64,000 bases of DNA from Chondrus crispus (taxonomy: Eukaryota; Rhodophyta; Florideophyceae; Gigartinales; Gigartinaceae): contig NW_005178610.1 of assembly GCF_000350225.1 (NCBI RefSeq), forward strand, positions 294,837-358,836, read 5' to 3'. A program made the position numbers and the translations under genes. Positions 26,391 to 36,503 of the stretch are shown piece by piece. Within the stretch, counting starts at the first letter, position 1. Each line of letters begins with the position of its first letter. The notes under the pieces are model-generated. The model had not been told where the DNA came from. It saw only the letters and a program-made list of their open reading frames with translations, and did no database searches.

Positions 26391-27877
26391 CTTTGAATCT
26401 TCAAGCGCGTACTGCGGGTGGCAATGTCGTGCTAAGAACGGCAGATTGCGAAGAAGGTCGTCGATGTGTGCGGAATGGTGATCCGATTTCTCTGCGGAGT
26501 TACTCGGTGGCGACCGAATCATACACAGGGAAGTGTAAAATAATAAGAAAATTTTGAAGATACGTAATTGACCTTCAGGACAACGTCCATGGCCGCAGTC
26601 TGTTATGATGAAGGGGAGTCAGGTTTTTGGCACTCGTCTCTTGAGCATACTGAGAGTGTCACTAGTTTATCTGGGATCGAGGACCATATTCGCACTGCCT
26701 GGCAAAGAAGATAAAGCACTAGGAGTATGAAGACGTCAGTTTAATTGCTTACTTTCGTCCTCTCAGTGAAACATGGGCAGAGGTAAAAGAACAACAGGGG
26801 CCATGCGTCAAGCCATTTTTCTCGATGGCGTGAGAAGATTCCTTGTCAGAAGGCGACGGTTTGGCTCCAACTTCAGCAAGAATAATATAACTGTTTGTCT
26901 GATTGATATGCGTACGTGCTCGTGAACGCAACACGAAGAATCTATGTATTCTCAAAAGCCTAACCCCTCTTACTGTAGTTGTTCTGCCAGAGGACGGCTT
27001 AACAAGTCTACCTGGCGGTCTAGGGTCTCAATACCTTGTGAAACAGATATAAAAGAATGTAGATAATCGTGAGGGATGCTTCAGAACGGTATTGGACCAG
27101 TTAAACAGAGGCGAAGAGTGCCCTCTCTGCAGAAATCAACTCGCCCAATCTGTTTCAGTGCAAAGAGAAATTTTGAGAGCCTTCTCGAAAAACGAACATA
27201 TCACATGCTCATGTCTGGCACTCAGTTGAGTCATAAGTAAGTTGGTACGACAGTGCAGACGTGAGAAGAATTGTCCCCTGAAGCTTGGACTTGGGACCGA
27301 AATCCTTCTGTCCAGAAACTCATGAGCTGTGTTGCTTGACATGTTCTTTCGACATCGACAGCGTTTCAAGATGTTTAGTCCAGCAAAACAGCGCAGCTCT
27401 TTGCTAATTCGTTTGTATTTCGACTAGGATCCAGGCCATCCCTGCACATGGACGTCAGAGTCGACTCGGGCACACTCGTTGGATGACATGGACAAGAAAA
27501 CTCACCGATCGCGACTCCGCGTCAGACTCCCGTGACCTCACAAGTATCCATCTTGAAGCGATCCTAAAATCATGTCATCGTCACCCAATCAGATCCCTTT
27601 CTCAGCACGGCGTTCGTGACAGAAGTCCAGAAATTACCAAAAACAAACGAAAAACTTCCTTCATATGTCACGCGCCGTGTCCTCCGTTCTTGTAACGCTT
27701 CTCAGCCTCTTCTCCCGGTTTGCAACCTGCAACGATAAAAGACCGATCAATGACACTCACGCGGTCGCCCGTCTTGCTCACACTCCCCCGAGGCACACCA
27801 GCTCCCTTCTCGCGGGGCGACCCGATCTCCCCCCTCCGCATTTAAGCTGTCTGGCTGTCGGCGTTGGGCTGCGCGAC
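26391..27877. other. 1.5-kb divergent spacer, bL12m / WD40 protein
   Basis: No gene recognised. The WD40 frame is open leftward to an ATG at 27665, giving a 71-residue extension of low similarity to anything, so part of this stretch may be 5' leader or an alternative N-terminus. It holds one TACTGTA heptamer (about 26977). The promoters of both genes should lie here. Confidence 0.45.
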
Positions 27878-29422
27878 ATGGCAGATGCCACGCTGCGCAC
27901 TGCCGTTGTAGAAGAACCGCCTTCCTCCCCGCCCTCGACCCGCCCCGCCTCCGAGCCGCCAAGCATCTGGGATTTACCTCCAATTCCGCACGTCGACAGG
28001 ACGAACGGCCAGGCCATGCCAAGCTCGTTCACAGTTGAGGAGGAGCCTAGTGAATCAGGTATCACTAATTCCTCAGCCGTCGCCCTACCTACGCGGGTTG
28101 CCATGCAGGCCGCCGTGCGTGTCAGATCTGCGCCGGAGAGCGGGCCCATTTCTATCGCCATGGACGGGCCGAACCCCTCGCCGCACTTTGTGTCGCTGGA
28201 GAATGTGGCGAGGCTGTATTTGGAGATGAAGAATGAGCGGGACTTTTTGGTCAGGGAGAGCGCCTCTATTTTCAATGATCGCGTTGCCGTCGTGTCGCAG
28301 TTGCGGCAGCTTGAGCTCCAGCTCAATGAGTTGCTCCAACAAAAGGGGCGCTTAGAGGAGAACTTAGACACCCTGGGTCTTCGGGACGAAGAAAACAGAG
28401 AGAAGATCGCCGCTCTTGACGAGAAGGTGGCCAACATTTCGACGGAATCGCAGCGTTTCGAGGCTACTGTCCGCGGGCTCAAGGGCGACTCGCATTCCGT
28501 GCAGTCGCGCGGCGCCGCGTCCCGCCCGCGACCACGGCCGAGCGCTGCTTGCGAGCGTACCCTGTACGGACACACGGGAAACGTCTTGGGTGTCGATGTG
28601 TGCGAGAACACCAATGTGCTTATTACCGCAAGCTCAGACAGATCGCTGCGAACGTGGGACTTGTCCACAGGGCGCAGGCTTGACACTTTATACGGACACG
28701 AGGGCTGGGTTCATGCGGTCGCGTTTGCAGAATCCGGCGATGCAGCCGTGTCTGGGTCTGGGGATAAGACAGTCAAAGTCTGGGATTTAAATGGTGCACG
28801 AGGACGCGGCACATGTCGAGCAACTCTGCGCGGGCATGAAGCGGGTGTGACTTGCGTGCAATTGGACGACGAGGACGTTTTAGTTTCAGGTTCGCTTGAC
28901 CAGACTTTGAGGCGTGTGGACTTGAATGCCAGCGGCGACAATTGTTCCGTGATCCAAGGTCACGAGAGCGGTGTGTATTGCTTGCAGTTCGTTCGTCATG
29001 GTCTTGCTTCAGGTGGTGGTGACAGTCTAATCAGGATGTTCGATATTCGGACAGGGAGGTGCCATCGCACATTGCAGGGTCATTCTGGCGGTGCTGTGCG
29101 CGCTTTGCAGTTTGATGATAACCATCTAATATCAGGAGGCACAGATCATGATCTGCGATTTTGGGATCTTCGGACAGCGAGCTGCACCGCAGTGGTGGAT
29201 GTGGGTTGTCGGGTGAATGCGTTGAAATTTGATCAGGAGCGTGTGTATGTGGGATGCGCGGACAGGACACTGAAGGTGTACAATATGGAGTCAAAGAAGC
29301 TAATGGCGGAACACGGAGGTCACCTAGGGCCGGTTATGAGTTTAGCCGGCCACGGAAATCAATTTTTTACTGGGTCCACCGACCAAACAACAAAGGTATG
29401 GAATCTAGGTGGATCAAAGTAG
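27878..29422 (+). CDS. coiled-coil WD40 protein of the Mdv1/Caf4/Mda1 type (mitochondrial division adaptor candidate)
   Basis: 514 residues from the preferred ATG. Order: a Pro/Ser-rich N-terminal region (1-100); a long coiled coil (about 104-203, for example LRQLELQLNELLQQKGRLEENLDTL); a basic linker; then seven WD40 repeats (about 226-514), each with a GH...WD or close variant. This architecture (N-terminal extension, coiled coil, seven-blade propeller) is that of fungal Mdv1/Caf4 and of Mda1 in the unicellular red alga Cyanidioschyzon, which recruit the dynamin ring to mitochondria. Other coiled-coil WD40 proteins share the outline, so function is inference. An ATG 71 codons upstream gives a hydrophobic extension and is a possible alternative start. 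The 3' end is 178 bases from the convergent kinase gene. Confidence 0.7.
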   Translation: MADATLRTAVVEEPPSSPPSTRPASEPPSIWDLPPIPHVDRTNGQAMPSSFTVEEEPSESGITNSSAVALPTRVAMQAAVRVRSAPESGPISIAMDGPNPSPHFVSLENVARLYLEMKNERDFLVRESASIFNDRVAVVSQLRQLELQLNELLQQKGRLEENLDTLGLRDEENREKIAALDEKVANISTESQRFEATVRGLKGDSHSVQSRGAASRPRPRPSAACERTLYGHTGNVLGVDVCENTNVLITASSDRSLRTWDLSTGRRLDTLYGHEGWVHAVAFAESGDAAVSGSGDKTVKVWDLNGARGRGTCRATLRGHEAGVTCVQLDDEDVLVSGSLDQTLRRVDLNASGDNCSVIQGHESGVYCLQFVRHGLASGGGDSLIRMFDIRTGRCHRTLQGHSGGAVRALQFDDNHLISGGTDHDLRFWDLRTASCTAVVDVGCRVNALKFDQERVYVGCADRTLKVYNMESKKLMAEHGGHLGPVMSLAGHGNQFFTGSTDQTTKVWNLGGSK

Positions 29423-29600
29423 GATAGAGGGGGGCGGGGAGCGGGCCCAAGACGCTTGAAGTATTTAGCTCAAGGTTACAAAACGGGTTCCTAATCTGTT
29501 TATCATTCCTACTCTTTTTGCAAGGAAGCCCAGTTGCACGTGCATTTTTTCGGCTTATTGCTACTATACTAAACACCTGTTGTACATGTTAGCCTCCTGA

Positions 29601-32600
29601 TCATCCTTTGTTGGATGCCGCATCAATCAATGTATCTACAATGGAGCGAATATCAGGATTCACATGAGATGGCCGAAGCTCCCTCTTCATCCTATCGTGA
29701 GGAAGTGCACGGGCGTTTCTTTCCTCGACAGCTGACGCCAGTTTCATTTGATCCCAATCTCGACCCCCATTTGCCAAGCGTGCAGCCGCCCTCTTTGACT
29801 CTTCAGTCCCGTTCGGAAGAGGGCCGAAAGATACTACCACGGGCGGCTTTGACGCATTCTTTTCAATTCGCCGCAACTTTTCCGGAGAAGTACTGGTGCC
29901 TTTCGGGTCCTGGCTAGAAGATATGACAGACACAACGGGCACCTCGGAAGGGCTGCGAAGGTTCCTGCTCTCTTCACCGTTTTTTTTTCTCTTAAGGTCC
30001 TCTATTGCCTTCTGATGTTCTTCCTCTAACTGCTGTCTCTTAGCATTAAACGTTTGTCGAATCAGTCTTTCATCATGATCCAAGGTGTCAGGAGCAGAGA
30101 AATCATTCGTTCGATCAAAAGATGATTGTGGCAAAGACACACAAGAACTATGCGCCTCATCCCCATTGGAAGGGGCACTTGACGGCGGATATCTGGCGGC
30201 GAAGTCATCTGCAGATAGATTGAGCGATGGAATGGCACCCAGAGATACGCTCGATGCGATTCCATGTCTGAGCTGGTCAAAGTGTGCGCTGTCCTTTTCT
30301 CCCGGTGGCGTTGCAGTGCGGTCGTGGCCATTCATAACCGAGTCGTCGAACGACACAATTGATGCATGCCGATGTTTCCTCTTTGATATCCACATGGCAA
30401 TCTCGTCCACAACATCTGAATACCCAGCCTTTCTAGCCTCTTCCGCTGGAGTAGATCCCCAGCGGTCTCTTGCTGTGGGAAGAGCTCCAGCGTGCAGTAG
30501 CACCTTGACAAGTTCTAAATGTCCCTCTACACACGCCAAATGAAGAGCAGTCCGGCTGTCGTAATCTTCGAAATTGGGATTCGCACCTTGACCCAAGGCA
30601 TTCCTGACTGCATCCACGCTGCCGCGCGCCGCATGTTCTACCAAGTCCATGCCTCTTTGGTTCTCGAGTTCAGGTTGTGCTTCAAACAAGTGTCGGGGGA
30701 TATTCGCACCGTACTGTCTTAGTAACCGGAGCACGTGGCGATGCCCATTATTGACAGCATCATCAACTGGGGATCGACCTTTCCTGTCACGAGCTTCCGA
30801 TGACGCTCCATTCACGAGCAGAAGTTCAGACACTTCATAGTGACCCTCAGAACAGGCTAGGTGGAGGGGGGTGCGCCTGTCGTAATCAGACAGGGTGACT
30901 TCTGCACCAGCAACGATTGCCGAGCGCACGGCCTCCACAGTCCCCGCAGCCGCACTGCGCATTAATGCCGACTGAATCATCTCAACATTGTGCACCCTGT
31001 CATCATGAATCGCTCCATAATCTCTTAGCAAAGACTGGACTTCCGCATGACCATTCTCCACTGCATCTCCCAAAGGGGTGTTTCCCCAACGGTCCCGTAC
31101 TCCAACTAGTGCTCCTTTATCAAGAAGCAATGAGCAAACTTGTAATTGGCCTTCCGCGGCAGCAAGATGCAAGGGTGTCCTCATATCGTAATCCGAAAAC
31201 TTTGGATCTGCGCCGGCATCCAGCTTCTCTTCTACTTCATGCACGCGGCCTTTGGCACAATGATCCATTAGTCTAAGACACATCAAGTAATATTGCTCAT
31301 CGTGTTCGATGCCAATCACCATACCTGCCGGAACTCGAGGAACCAGATTATTCCCGCTGTCATCGGATTGAGAACTTTTCCAAGAATTGCTTCTCAGAGC
31401 TGCTGCCTTTCCTGCGGGACTTCTTTGTTGACTCATGGAACTGCTACTCCGCACAAGTTCTTTAGGATGAGTTCCAGTTGAAGACACATTACCATGCCCG
31501 CCATGAGTCCCAGCCACGTGATCAGGGGAACCTCTACTCATTCCACTGTTCTGTGAACTGGAGAAAGCAGTCATTGGTAAAACCTCCCCAGAAGCAAACC
31601 CAGCTACTGCTGGAGATGCAAAATCATTCCCTGCGTGGCGTGGTCTGCTCTTACCGCCACTCTTATCCGAACCGCGAACTACTACAATTTGCGGGATACC
31701 ACCTGATGAAGACCGCGGTAGTCCGGTGTTGCTTGAGGGATAGGAGTGAATTCTTCCCTCTTCTACCTGTCGCGGCGGGACAAACCTTCCAGCGTCCGTC
31801 GAAGACTGAGTCTGACTCATCTGCTGCATAGTTTTGACTGGTTCTGTCTCTGGGCCTTGGAAAGTTAGGGTCTGCGCCGGCATCACCTCCTTTTGTCGCT
31901 CCGCCTGCCCGTCTATTCCGGCTGAAGATGAACGAACGGGTGTTGATATTGGTCTGCCCGACGTTTCAATCACAGGAACCGTAGGCCGAGGACGTAGTTG
32001 CGTGTCAGAGGTGGAATGAGAAATATGATGCGTTGGTCCTTGATCACGATCATCAGGTCCCGAAAGCGGCCCTAGAGGATGATGCTCAGTATGCGGATCT
32101 GGATGCCTGTGTGTATGATGCACAGCCATATTCTGGGGAAACACAAATTGTATTTGATCGTTGTCAGGTCCTTCGTTCTGTTCTTTTTCTGTCACCCGAA
32201 CTGGAGCGCTTGAGACCGCGGCATTCTCGAAACGTGGGCTGCTGCGATGGACATGGATAGGCGTCTCTTCTTCAATGCTCGCACGCAAAAGGTCCTTCTG
32301 GTGCGATCCAGGAACATCCGGTAGCGCAACTCCATTTCCAGGCTCTTGTGCATGAGATACATGTGCAGTCACGAGAGGAGCAGATGGCGCCGCATGACCC
32401 TGTTGCATAGTGTCTGGCGACAGCATTCCAGGTGGCGTCTCAATCGGAGTAGTGGAGTGCGCGTGCGAACTTTGAAAGGATGATGTATGAGGGAGACTCT
32501 GGTGCGACATTGTGCGATCAATTAACGCCTCTGGCATGTCAGGCGTACTATGTTCAGTACGCGGCTGAGATGCTGCTACTGTCGAAGCCGTCTCGCCCCC

Positions 32601-34178
32601 ATCTGATACATAATGCGCATCCATTTCGTTCGGATTGGGAGTCCGAACAATGCTGAGGGGTTCATTTGCGACATCCCTTTGAGTTGGCTCCTGTGCATTA
32701 GGAACCTGGGGTGCTCGCATTTCTTCCGCCAGATCTGCCGGTTGCGATTGCCCAGATGTCAGGAGTGATGATTGAATGGATTGAGAGTGAGGACGCGATC
32801 GGCTGGGTAGAGACTCCTCCGGAAGCTCAATAGACACACTGGAACTGGCTTCAGGAAGTTGGCGGGCCGGAGGTTGCGGTGTGGCGTTTCGAGATGCTGC
32901 TTCCCGTTGTAGCCTCGCGTGCTTCACGCGTCTGTCGATTTCCTCGCGTATGACGGTGAGCTGCTCAACCCCAAGACTAAATTCCGAAACCATTTCTTGC
33001 GCAATGTGCTGTGCGCTGTCTGCAAAAGGATCAAACGTAAACTCGACCCTCTTAATCGCATCGCGGATAGGAATCTCGAGCCCAATGTAGATCCCTCCAT
33101 TCTCTCTTGAGGCCACCACTGAGACTTGCTGATCGACTGATCCTCCACCCTCCCCCTCAATCATACTGACGAGCACATTCCTCTTCAGCGGATCTGACCA
33201 ATCGATGAGTTCCGTACCAATTGGCATGTTGGTGGACGACGGCGCTGCCTCCAGGCTAGCAGAAGCAGCGGTGTCTGGCACGCCCTCCACGAGAGAGAGA
33301 TTGCTCCAGCTGCCTTCATCCTGTTCCCATTCACTGAAGAAAGGGTGCTGCAGCAATTGGTCGGCTGACGGTCTCCTTGCCTCTTTCTCAAGACACGCAG
33401 CGATGACTTCTTTCACGTCCCCATCGACCAACCTGCTGAATGCGTGAGGCTTCTCCCCGCTAAAAACCTTTTTGAAAATCTGTGCCATATTATTACATTC
33501 AGAGTAAGGGTACTCCATTGTAACAATTTCCAGAAGACACATTCCAAAGGCATAAATGTCAACCTTTTCAGTGTAGGATTCCTCGTATAGTTCAGGCGCC
33601 ATGAATTCTGGGGTTCCAATAACCGAGTCGGCTTTCTCACGCTCCTTAACACCAGAAAGACCAAGATCACCAATCTTGACCTCACCCACATGCCCGTTGA
33701 TAAAAATGTTATCGCATTTCAGGTCGCGATGCATGATGGGTGGCTCCTGATTGTGCAGATATGCGATTGCTGCAAGAATGTTTGAGCACCATCTGCGAAT
33801 GACTTTGAGCTTGATAGCCTTTGCTTTTCTGAGATATTCCTTAAGAGTACCCGACATCATCTGCTCTGTGATGAAATTGATAGTTTGATTGCCATTCGCG
33901 TCAGACCCAGGCCAAAAGTCGTAAAAGTGAATGATGTTCTTGTGATCGACTTGGCGTAAAAGAGAGACTTCATTTGAGACCTTCTCAAGATCATGTGCGG
34001 AAAGACGATCTACATGAAGCTTGTTCCAAGCGACTTCGAGGGCCTCCTCAGTGTCAAAAGCCTTGTAAACGGTCTTGTAAGAACCCCTTCCCAAGATGTC
34101 AGTGTAACGAATGTAGCGTCCGTTGGGGCTTGTCTCAACGTGCTGAGCCACTGACGAGTCAGCGTGGGTAGCGGACAT
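29601..34178 (-). CDS. WNK-family serine/threonine kinase with C-terminal ankyrin repeats
   Basis: 1525 residues in one exon. The kinase domain is at about 23-285. The WNK signature is clear: the catalytic lysine is in the glycine loop (GRGSYKTVYKA, Lys35) and the usual subdomain-II lysine is replaced (EVAWN, Asn52). Catalytic HRDLKCDNIF (Asp152), DLG in place of DFG (Asp171) and activation-loop ADSVIGTPEFMAPE (Ser185) are present. A PF2/OSR1_C-like domain follows at about 340-435 (GIYIGLEIPIRDAIKRVEFTFDP). A long disordered Ser/Pro/His-rich region leads to three ankyrin modules (about 961-1265), then a coiled coil (about 1370-1410). WNKs control ion transport and osmotic responses through SPAK/OSR1-type kinases in animals. 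The ankyrin part is unusual for the family. Confidence 0.93.
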   Translation of the reverse strand: MSATHADSSVAQHVETSPNGRYIRYTDILGRGSYKTVYKAFDTEEALEVAWNKLHVDRLSAHDLEKVSNEVSLLRQVDHKNIIHFYDFWPGSDANGNQTINFITEQMMSGTLKEYLRKAKAIKLKVIRRWCSNILAAIAYLHNQEPPIMHRDLKCDNIFINGHVGEVKIGDLGLSGVKEREKADSVIGTPEFMAPELYEESYTEKVDIYAFGMCLLEIVTMEYPYSECNNMAQIFKKVFSGEKPHAFSRLVDGDVKEVIAACLEKEARRPSADQLLQHPFFSEWEQDEGSWSNLSLVEGVPDTAASASLEAAPSSTNMPIGTELIDWSDPLKRNVLVSMIEGEGGGSVDQQVSVVASRENGGIYIGLEIPIRDAIKRVEFTFDPFADSAQHIAQEMVSEFSLGVEQLTVIREEIDRRVKHARLQREAASRNATPQPPARQLPEASSSVSIELPEESLPSRSRPHSQSIQSSLLTSGQSQPADLAEEMRAPQVPNAQEPTQRDVANEPLSIVRTPNPNEMDAHYVSDGGETASTVAASQPRTEHSTPDMPEALIDRTMSHQSLPHTSSFQSSHAHSTTPIETPPGMLSPDTMQQGHAAPSAPLVTAHVSHAQEPGNGVALPDVPGSHQKDLLRASIEEETPIHVHRSSPRFENAAVSSAPVRVTEKEQNEGPDNDQIQFVFPQNMAVHHTHRHPDPHTEHHPLGPLSGPDDRDQGPTHHISHSTSDTQLRPRPTVPVIETSGRPISTPVRSSSAGIDGQAERQKEVMPAQTLTFQGPETEPVKTMQQMSQTQSSTDAGRFVPPRQVEEGRIHSYPSSNTGLPRSSSGGIPQIVVVRGSDKSGGKSRPRHAGNDFASPAVAGFASGEVLPMTAFSSSQNSGMSRGSPDHVAGTHGGHGNVSSTGTHPKELVRSSSSMSQQRSPAGKAAALRSNSWKSSQSDDSGNNLVPRVPAGMVIGIEHDEQYYLMCLRLMDHCAKGRVHEVEEKLDAGADPKFSDYDMRTPLHLAAAEGQLQVCSLLLDKGALVGVRDRWGNTPLGDAVENGHAEVQSLLRDYGAIHDDRVHNVEMIQSALMRSAAAGTVEAVRSAIVAGAEVTLSDYDRRTPLHLACSEGHYEVSELLLVNGASSEARDRKGRSPVDDAVNNGHRHVLRLLRQYGANIPRHLFEAQPELENQRGMDLVEHAARGSVDAVRNALGQGANPNFEDYDSRTALHLACVEGHLELVKVLLHAGALPTARDRWGSTPAEEARKAGYSDVVDEIAMWISKRKHRHASIVSFDDSVMNGHDRTATPPGEKDSAHFDQLRHGIASSVSLGAIPSLNLSADDFAARYPPSSAPSNGDEAHSSCVSLPQSSFDRTNDFSAPDTLDHDERLIRQTFNAKRQQLEEEHQKAIEDLKRKKNGEESRNLRSPSEVPVVSVISSSQDPKGTSTSPEKLRRIEKNASKPPVVVSFGPLPNGTEESKRAAARLANGGRDWDQMKLASAVEERNARALPHDRMKRELRPSHVNPDIRSIVDTLIDAASNKG

Positions 34179-35486
34179 GGATTAAAAGAGTGTGACAAAA
34201 GGGAGACCGCTACGCTGTCCCTGAGTGAGCGCACCGCACGTGGGCGTCGGCAACCATACAGCAGCCGAACGGCGGAAGCAGGCGCCGGGAGTGGCTGCGA
34301 GGATGGTACGGGGATGAGTGTATACGGAGACGCTACGCAGGGGAGCGCGAATAGAAGAGCAAAAGCACAACTCACGACCGAGTTTGAAAAGCGGAGTGAC
34401 GTTGGTATCGTTGGCGGTCGTTGGTGCAAGTGCTTGCCTTTCGGTTTTGCGCCGTTGACCTGAAAACCGGATGAGGTGAGGCGACGAGGACGAATGAAAA
34501 GAGAGAAAGAAAGGGAAAAGAAGGGTGGAGGCAAAGATATAAAAAAAAAACAGGACGGGCTCCGAAACGAAAAATAGACAGCGCAATCCACACGCAACGG
34601 GAATCAGCAGGTGGGTGTGGGTGTGTGTGTCTGTGCGTGCGTTCGCGGAGGAACACGGTGAATGAGAGAATGCAGAGAGAGCGGCGGTGGACGTGTCGGA
34701 AAGACGGCGGCGGCAGCAGGTAGTTGGAAGGATGATTGAAGATAGTGGAGTGCGGCGCAGTGAAACTGAACAGGAGCGCAGGGGGGCACGTATAATGTGA
34801 TAGAGGAATAACAGGCGGTGGCGTGTGCAATGAGGCTGCGAGAGAGGGGGGGGGGAATGGAAGGTGCAACGGGGGGTGGGGGGACTGCGGGGAATTGGGT
34901 GTGTGAAGTAGAAGGGGATGGGGAAGTCTATGGTAGGAAACGGAGTGCGTGGTGGTGGTGTCGCGAAGGGGGACCGACGTCGCAGGAGCGTTGGACCGGG
35001 GCTGCGTAGCGTGTGGGTCGGGGGTGCAAGGCTCGGGCGGATTGGCGCCCTCCCTCGACACATGCATATCTACCATACGCTGCAGGCTTCTGTACTGTAC
35101 GAGTACTGTACCCGAGCTGCATACCAGCGAATGCGCACAGCGCACGGCCATCCGCATTCCCCGATTGGCCGATTCCGCCATCCGGCGCATACAAGGCCCT
35201 TTTCCTTTCCCCGCAGATCCTTTCTTCCAACAATCCTCCCTGTGTAAGCACCCCCTCCTGACGGCCCCAGGACAACGCCCAGCGCCTCCCGTTCCTCCCG
35301 CCGGCGTCCGTCTCGTCCCGTCCCAGCCCGATCGGGGCACTTATCACCCCTAGGCTCCGAATCCCTTTACAGTTGCCTCGATATCCCGCATCCGTTGACG
35401 GAGGAAAAGGCGGCAGCGCTGGTTGACGTCAAAGAGCGTCCCTGGGTATCTTCTGTCCCCGTCAACTGCCCCCGAAGGTATCCACC

Positions 35487-35531
35487 CGTCTTAAAAACTC
35501 TATTCCAAGTTGGAATAGAGTTTTTAAGACG
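35487..35531. repeat. perfect 21-bp inverted repeat with 3-base loop
   Basis: The left arm 35487-35507 is an exact reverse complement of 35511-35531; the loop is AGT. The core reads ttaaaaactctattcca. Confidence 0.95.
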
Positions 35532-35561
35532 CAAAATTTAATGCATGAGAGGATATGTGGT

Positions 35562-35587
35562 NNNNNNNNNNNNNNNNNNNNNNNNNN
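35562..35587. other. assembly gap (26 N)
   Basis: A run of N. It is enclosed by an 18-bp inverted repeat (taatgcatgagaggatat at 35539-35556 and its complement at 35621-35638). True length and content are unknown. Confidence 0.98.
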
Positions 35588-36503
35588 AAGAGGGAGAAGG
35601 GGGAAGGAGATGAGAAGAAAATATCCTCTCATGCATTACAGCCGGCCTCTCGAAACGGTGAGCCATGCAGACCCAGCTTTTCTTCGTCTCTCAGATTGCT
35701 GGCAACTGCGCCACACGAAATCATCCTCCCGCTTCATTCGTCCTCCGTCCAACACTTGGCACAACACTCCGTCCCCCTTCATTGGCCACTTCGCTGAACG
35801 CTACCTGCCCATTGGCTTTTGACACCATCTTTTTCCTTTCAAATATTCCTCTCCTTCTCTTCAGCGATCAATCAACCTGCATAATATCATATTATGACAA
35901 CATTTTTTTCGGTTCTCCCAAAATTTGCTAGTACAGGGGGGGGTCGCTCAATAGTGCCTACTTTAGTAGTGCTTCCCTCTATATGGTGCTATGGCTCACC
36001 CTCTGGCACAGGTTATCATAAGCTCACACGTGTATCATCCGGCATGGTTCAGTACTCAAAGGATGAAGTTATTTAGTTGTGTTATGCGGGCTTTGTTGTG
36101 TTTGTGTTAGCAGTGTGCTTTGTCCCCAAATATATGTATTTGAGCCTCCTTTATATAGTGCCATCCCCCCAATAGTGCCATAGCTAGAGGTATGTCACGC
36201 TATAGCACTATATCGTAGGAGGCACTGTACCAATTTTCACCCATATCCCCTTTTTTCCGACTTTTCATTTTGTTTCGCACCCCTCTCCCCGTCACCATTC
36301 TTCCTCTGGCACACAGTCAGCCGGCCCTCCACCAGACCCCCAACTTCATCAACTGCCCTCTGATCCTGATCAGGGGCAGAGTTCCGAGGAAGCCTTGGTT
36401 CGCTCCGCTCACGTTCCACCCATCCTGCTCAGAGCCCCCGCGAAAGCCCTCACTTTGCCTCAACGGCGCGCTGCGGCAAGCCCCGCATCTTGAACCCATC
36501 ATC

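Larger units (their letters stand above)
34179..36503. promoter_or_regulatory. 2.3-kb divergent region between WNK and KDEL-receptor genes, with assembly gap
   Basis: It contains the leftward WNK leader and promoter (strongly purine-rich on the plus strand at about 34480-34960, so long minus-strand open frames there are low-complexity artefacts), GT-rich microsatellite sequence near 34615-34640, a perfect hairpin at 35487-35531, a 26-base N run at 35562-35587 inside an inverted repeat, and a possible small mobile element at about 35925-36235. The KDEL-receptor frame is open upstream of its ATG but without similarity there. Confidence 0.5.

Noticed and set aside
34182-35340. Minus-strand open frames of about 290-320 codons upstream of the WNK gene
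   Set aside because: Proline, serine, histidine and threonine low-complexity from a purine-rich plus strand. No family resemblance, and they overlap each other.
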